DNA of 7,299 bases from an uncultured Enterobacter sp. (GTDB lineage Bacteria; Pseudomonadota; Gammaproteobacteria; Enterobacterales; Enterobacteriaceae). A model generated the notes under the pieces. It saw only the letters and a program-made list of their open reading frames with translations, had not been told where the DNA came from and did no database searches. The position numbers were made by a program, and so were the translations under genes. Position 1 is the first letter of the stretch. Each line of letters starts with the position of its first letter. Shown here piece after piece: positions 5,700-7,299 of this stretch. Where the stretch lies: the NCBI GenBank assembly GCA_946477805.1, contig CAMKZP010000183.1:1-7299 (forward strand). The letters run 5' to 3'.

Positions 5700-5721
5700 C
5701 CCATGACAAGTGGAAAGCCTC

Positions 5722-6945
5722 ATGCAGCAGCTTCACCCTGACGATGTGATATGGCGAAACGCGCGACTGGCAACAATGGCGGCAGATGAGCCCGAACCTT
5801 ATGGCCTGAAGGCGGGCTATGCCCTCGTGGTTCGCGGCCAGGTTATTCAGGCCGTTATTCCCGAATCCGCGGTCCCTTCCGGGCATCCGCGCTGTGTCGA
5901 TCTCTACGGGCGCCTGGTGACTCCCGGACTCATCGACTGCCACACCCACCTGGTGTTCGGCGGCGATCGCGCAGCGGAGTGGGAGCAGCGGCTGAACGGG
6001 GTGTCGTATCAGACCATCAGCGCGCAGGGGGGCGGGATTAACGCGACCGTCACGGCCACGCGCAGCAGTTCTGCAGAAACCCTGCTGCAGCTGGCGCAGC
6101 AGCGGCTTGCGCGCCTGATGAAGGAGGGTGTGACCACGGTTGAAATCAAATCAGGGTACGGGCTGAGTGCCGAAGCCGAAGAGAAGATGCTGCAGGTGAT
6201 ACGTCAGCTCAGCCTGAACAACCGGGTCGACATCAGCCCAACGCTGCTGGCCGCCCACGCCGTACCGGTGGAATACCGGGAGGATCCGGACGCCTGGCTC
6301 ACGCTGATCTGCGAGCAGATTATGCCCACGCTGTGGCAAAAGGAGTTATTCGAAGCCGTGGACGCGTTTTGTGAAAACGTGGGCTTTACTCCGTCGCAAA
6401 CCGAGCGCCTGTTCAGAGCCGCTGCCGCGCTCGGTATTCCGGTAAAGGGGCACGTCGAACAGCTTTCAAACCTCGGCGGCGCCGCGCTGGTCAGCCGCTA
6501 CAAAGGGCTTTCAGCCGATCACATTGAATACCTCGATGAAGCCGGGGTGCAGGCGATGGCGGAAAGCGGCACGGTGGCCGTGCTGCTGCCCGGAGCCTTC
6601 TATTTCCTTCAGGAACGCCAGCGCCCGCCGGTTGAACAGCTCAGAAAACAGGGCGTGCCGATGGCTGTCGCCACGGACTACAACCCCGGCACCAGCCCGT
6701 TTGCCAGCCTGCATCTGGCGATGAACATGGCCTGCGTACAGTTTGGCCTGACGCCGGAAGAAGCCTGGGCCGGCGTGACGCGCCATGCGGCGCAGGCGTT
6801 AGGGCGGGGCGCGACCCACGGGCAGCTGAAGGCGGGATACGTGGCTGATTTTGCTATCTGGGACGCGCAGCACCCCGTGGAGATGGTCTACGAGCCGGGG
6901 CGGAACCCGCTGTATCAGCGCGTATTTCGGGGGAGCATAGAATGA
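5722..6945 (+). CDS. hutI: HutI, imidazolonepropionase
   Basis: Converts 4-imidazolone-5-propanoate plus water to N-formimino-L-glutamate, the third step of histidine degradation, in the cytoplasm. The 407 residues are the usual length for this amidohydrolase-superfamily enzyme. Metal and active-site motifs are present: HTH in DCHTHLVF (His74, His76), His179 in LLAAHA, His244 and Glu247 in KGHVEQ, His267 in SADHIEY, and Asp319 in ATDYNPGTSP. His74, His76, His244 and Asp319 correspond to the metal ligands of the family. The C-terminal VTRHAAQALG and GYVADFAIWD segments are typical. The ATG at 5722 is preferred over an in-frame GTG at 5710 because GGAAAG (5712-5717) is then correctly placed as the ribosome binding site and the N-terminus matches other HutI proteins. 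It is divergent from ybhC and overlaps hutG by four bases, so hutI and hutG are co-transcribed. Confidence 0.95.
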   Translation: MQQLHPDDVIWRNARLATMAADEPEPYGLKAGYALVVRGQVIQAVIPESAVPSGHPRCVDLYGRLVTPGLIDCHTHLVFGGDRAAEWEQRLNGVSYQTISAQGGGINATVTATRSSSAETLLQLAQQRLARLMKEGVTTVEIKSGYGLSAEAEEKMLQVIRQLSLNNRVDISPTLLAAHAVPVEYREDPDAWLTLICEQIMPTLWQKELFEAVDAFCENVGFTPSQTERLFRAAAALGIPVKGHVEQLSNLGGAALVSRYKGLSADHIEYLDEAGVQAMAESGTVAVLLPGAFYFLQERQRPPVEQLRKQGVPMAVATDYNPGTSPFASLHLAMNMACVQFGLTPEEAWAGVTRHAAQALGRGATHGQLKAGYVADFAIWDAQHPVEMVYEPGRNPLYQRVFRGSIE

Positions 6946-7299
6946 AACTGTGGCGGCCCACGTTACGGCAGGTCTGGCAGGGGCGCGACGACAGCGCCGA
7001 GGCCGACAATGCCAAACGCATTTTCCAGACGATAGGCCAGCCTGCGCAGTTCACCCCGTCATCAGGCGGTATCGCGCTGATCGGCTTTGAATGTGACGAA
7101 GGGGTGACGCGCAATCACGGCAGGCCCGGCGCCGCGCAGGGGCCGGACGTCCTGCGCCAGGCGCTGGCAAATATGGCCAGCCATCGGGGGCATGAACGGC
7201 TTGCGGATCTGGGCTCGATTAACGTCGAGGGTACCGATCTGGAAGCCGCGCAGCAGGCATTAAGCGACGCGGTGCTCGCCTGTCAGCGCTCCGGTACTG
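6942..7299 (+). CDS. hutG: HutG, formimidoylglutamase (5' part; runs off window end)
   Basis: First 119 residues of N-formimidoyl-L-glutamate formimidoylhydrolase, which releases formamide and L-glutamate in the last step of the hut pathway. It belongs to the manganese-dependent ureohydrolase (arginase) family. Visible here is the N-terminal family region, IALIGFECDEGV followed by RNHGRPGAAQGPDVLR (about 44-72), corresponding to the glycine-rich substrate-side loop of ureohydrolases. The metal-binding GGxH and DxHxD motifs would come later, outside the window. It resembles Klebsiella HutG as I remember it. The ATG at 6942 overlaps the hutI TGA (ATGA). GGGGGAG at 6929-6935, inside hutI, is a strong ribosome binding site six bases upstream. 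Open to the last base with no stop. By analogy to Klebsiella, hutC would come next. Confidence 0.93.
   Translation, partial: MKLWRPTLRQVWQGRDDSAEADNAKRIFQTIGQPAQFTPSSGGIALIGFECDEGVTRNHGRPGAAQGPDVLRQALANMASHRGHERLADLGSINVEGTDLEAAQQALSDAVLACQRSGT

Noticed and set aside
5703..5741. 12-codon plus-strand frame (MTSGKPHAAASP) overlapping the hutI start
   Set aside because: No ribosome binding site lies upstream. The GGAAAG inside it is better explained as the ribosome binding site of hutI.
1..7299. Search for a mobile element, phage genes, CRISPR array, toxin-antitoxin pair or unknown defence system
   Set aside because: Every gene is a recognisable conserved enterobacterial metabolic, transport or envelope gene, and the three intergenic gaps are short and explained by promoters, a terminator and a REP. 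Nothing supports a hidden novel system here.

Overview
This window is a stretch of enterobacterial chromosome with high coding density and fairly GC-rich DNA. Six of its eight proteins (ModA fragment, ModB, ModC, YbhA, Pgl, YbhC) look closely similar to the Escherichia coli proteins as I remember them. The other two (HutI, HutG) look like the Klebsiella histidine-utilisation enzymes. A REP palindrome of the GTAG/GCCGGGT type fits an Enterobacter/Klebsiella-like genus; I infer Enterobacter or a close relative, without certainty at genus level. Species assignments and similarities come from memory, not from a database search.

Layout. (1) Positions 1-2163, plus strand: the 3' end of modA, then modB and modC, packed with a 1-nt overlap and a 2-nt gap. 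Together they form the high-affinity molybdate ABC transporter. (2) 2164-2982, minus strand: ybhA, a HAD-family phosphatase (pyridoxal phosphate phosphatase). Its stop codon directly abuts that of modC with no spacer. (3) 2983-3122: a divergent promoter region. (4) 3123-4118, plus strand: pgl, the beta-propeller 6-phosphogluconolactonase of the oxidative pentose phosphate pathway. (5) 4119-4212: a short convergent intergenic region holding a symmetrical terminator and one REP element. (6) 4213-5496, minus strand: ybhC, a CE8 (pectinesterase-like) lipoprotein with a TTG start. (7) 5497-5721: a 225-bp divergent regulatory region with two perfect matches to the HutC-subfamily operator core and a candidate sigma-70 promoter toward hutI. 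(8) 5722-7299, plus strand: hutI (complete) and hutG (5' part), overlapping by 4 nt. These carry the third and fourth steps of histidine degradation to glutamate plus formamide.

The units are separate: molybdate uptake, vitamin B6 phosphate/sugar phosphate turnover, pentose phosphate metabolism, an envelope lipoprotein and histidine catabolism. In E. coli K-12, as I recall, ybhD-ybhH-ybhI-ybhJ lie between pgl and ybhC, and hut genes are absent. Here pgl and ybhC are direct neighbours and hut genes follow ybhC, so this is a known backbone with a different accessory arrangement.

I see no mobile element, CRISPR array, tRNA, rRNA, phage gene or evident new defence system. The most interesting points are the regulatory region between ybhC and hutI, the altered active-site motifs of YbhC, and the zero-spacer modC/ybhA junction.
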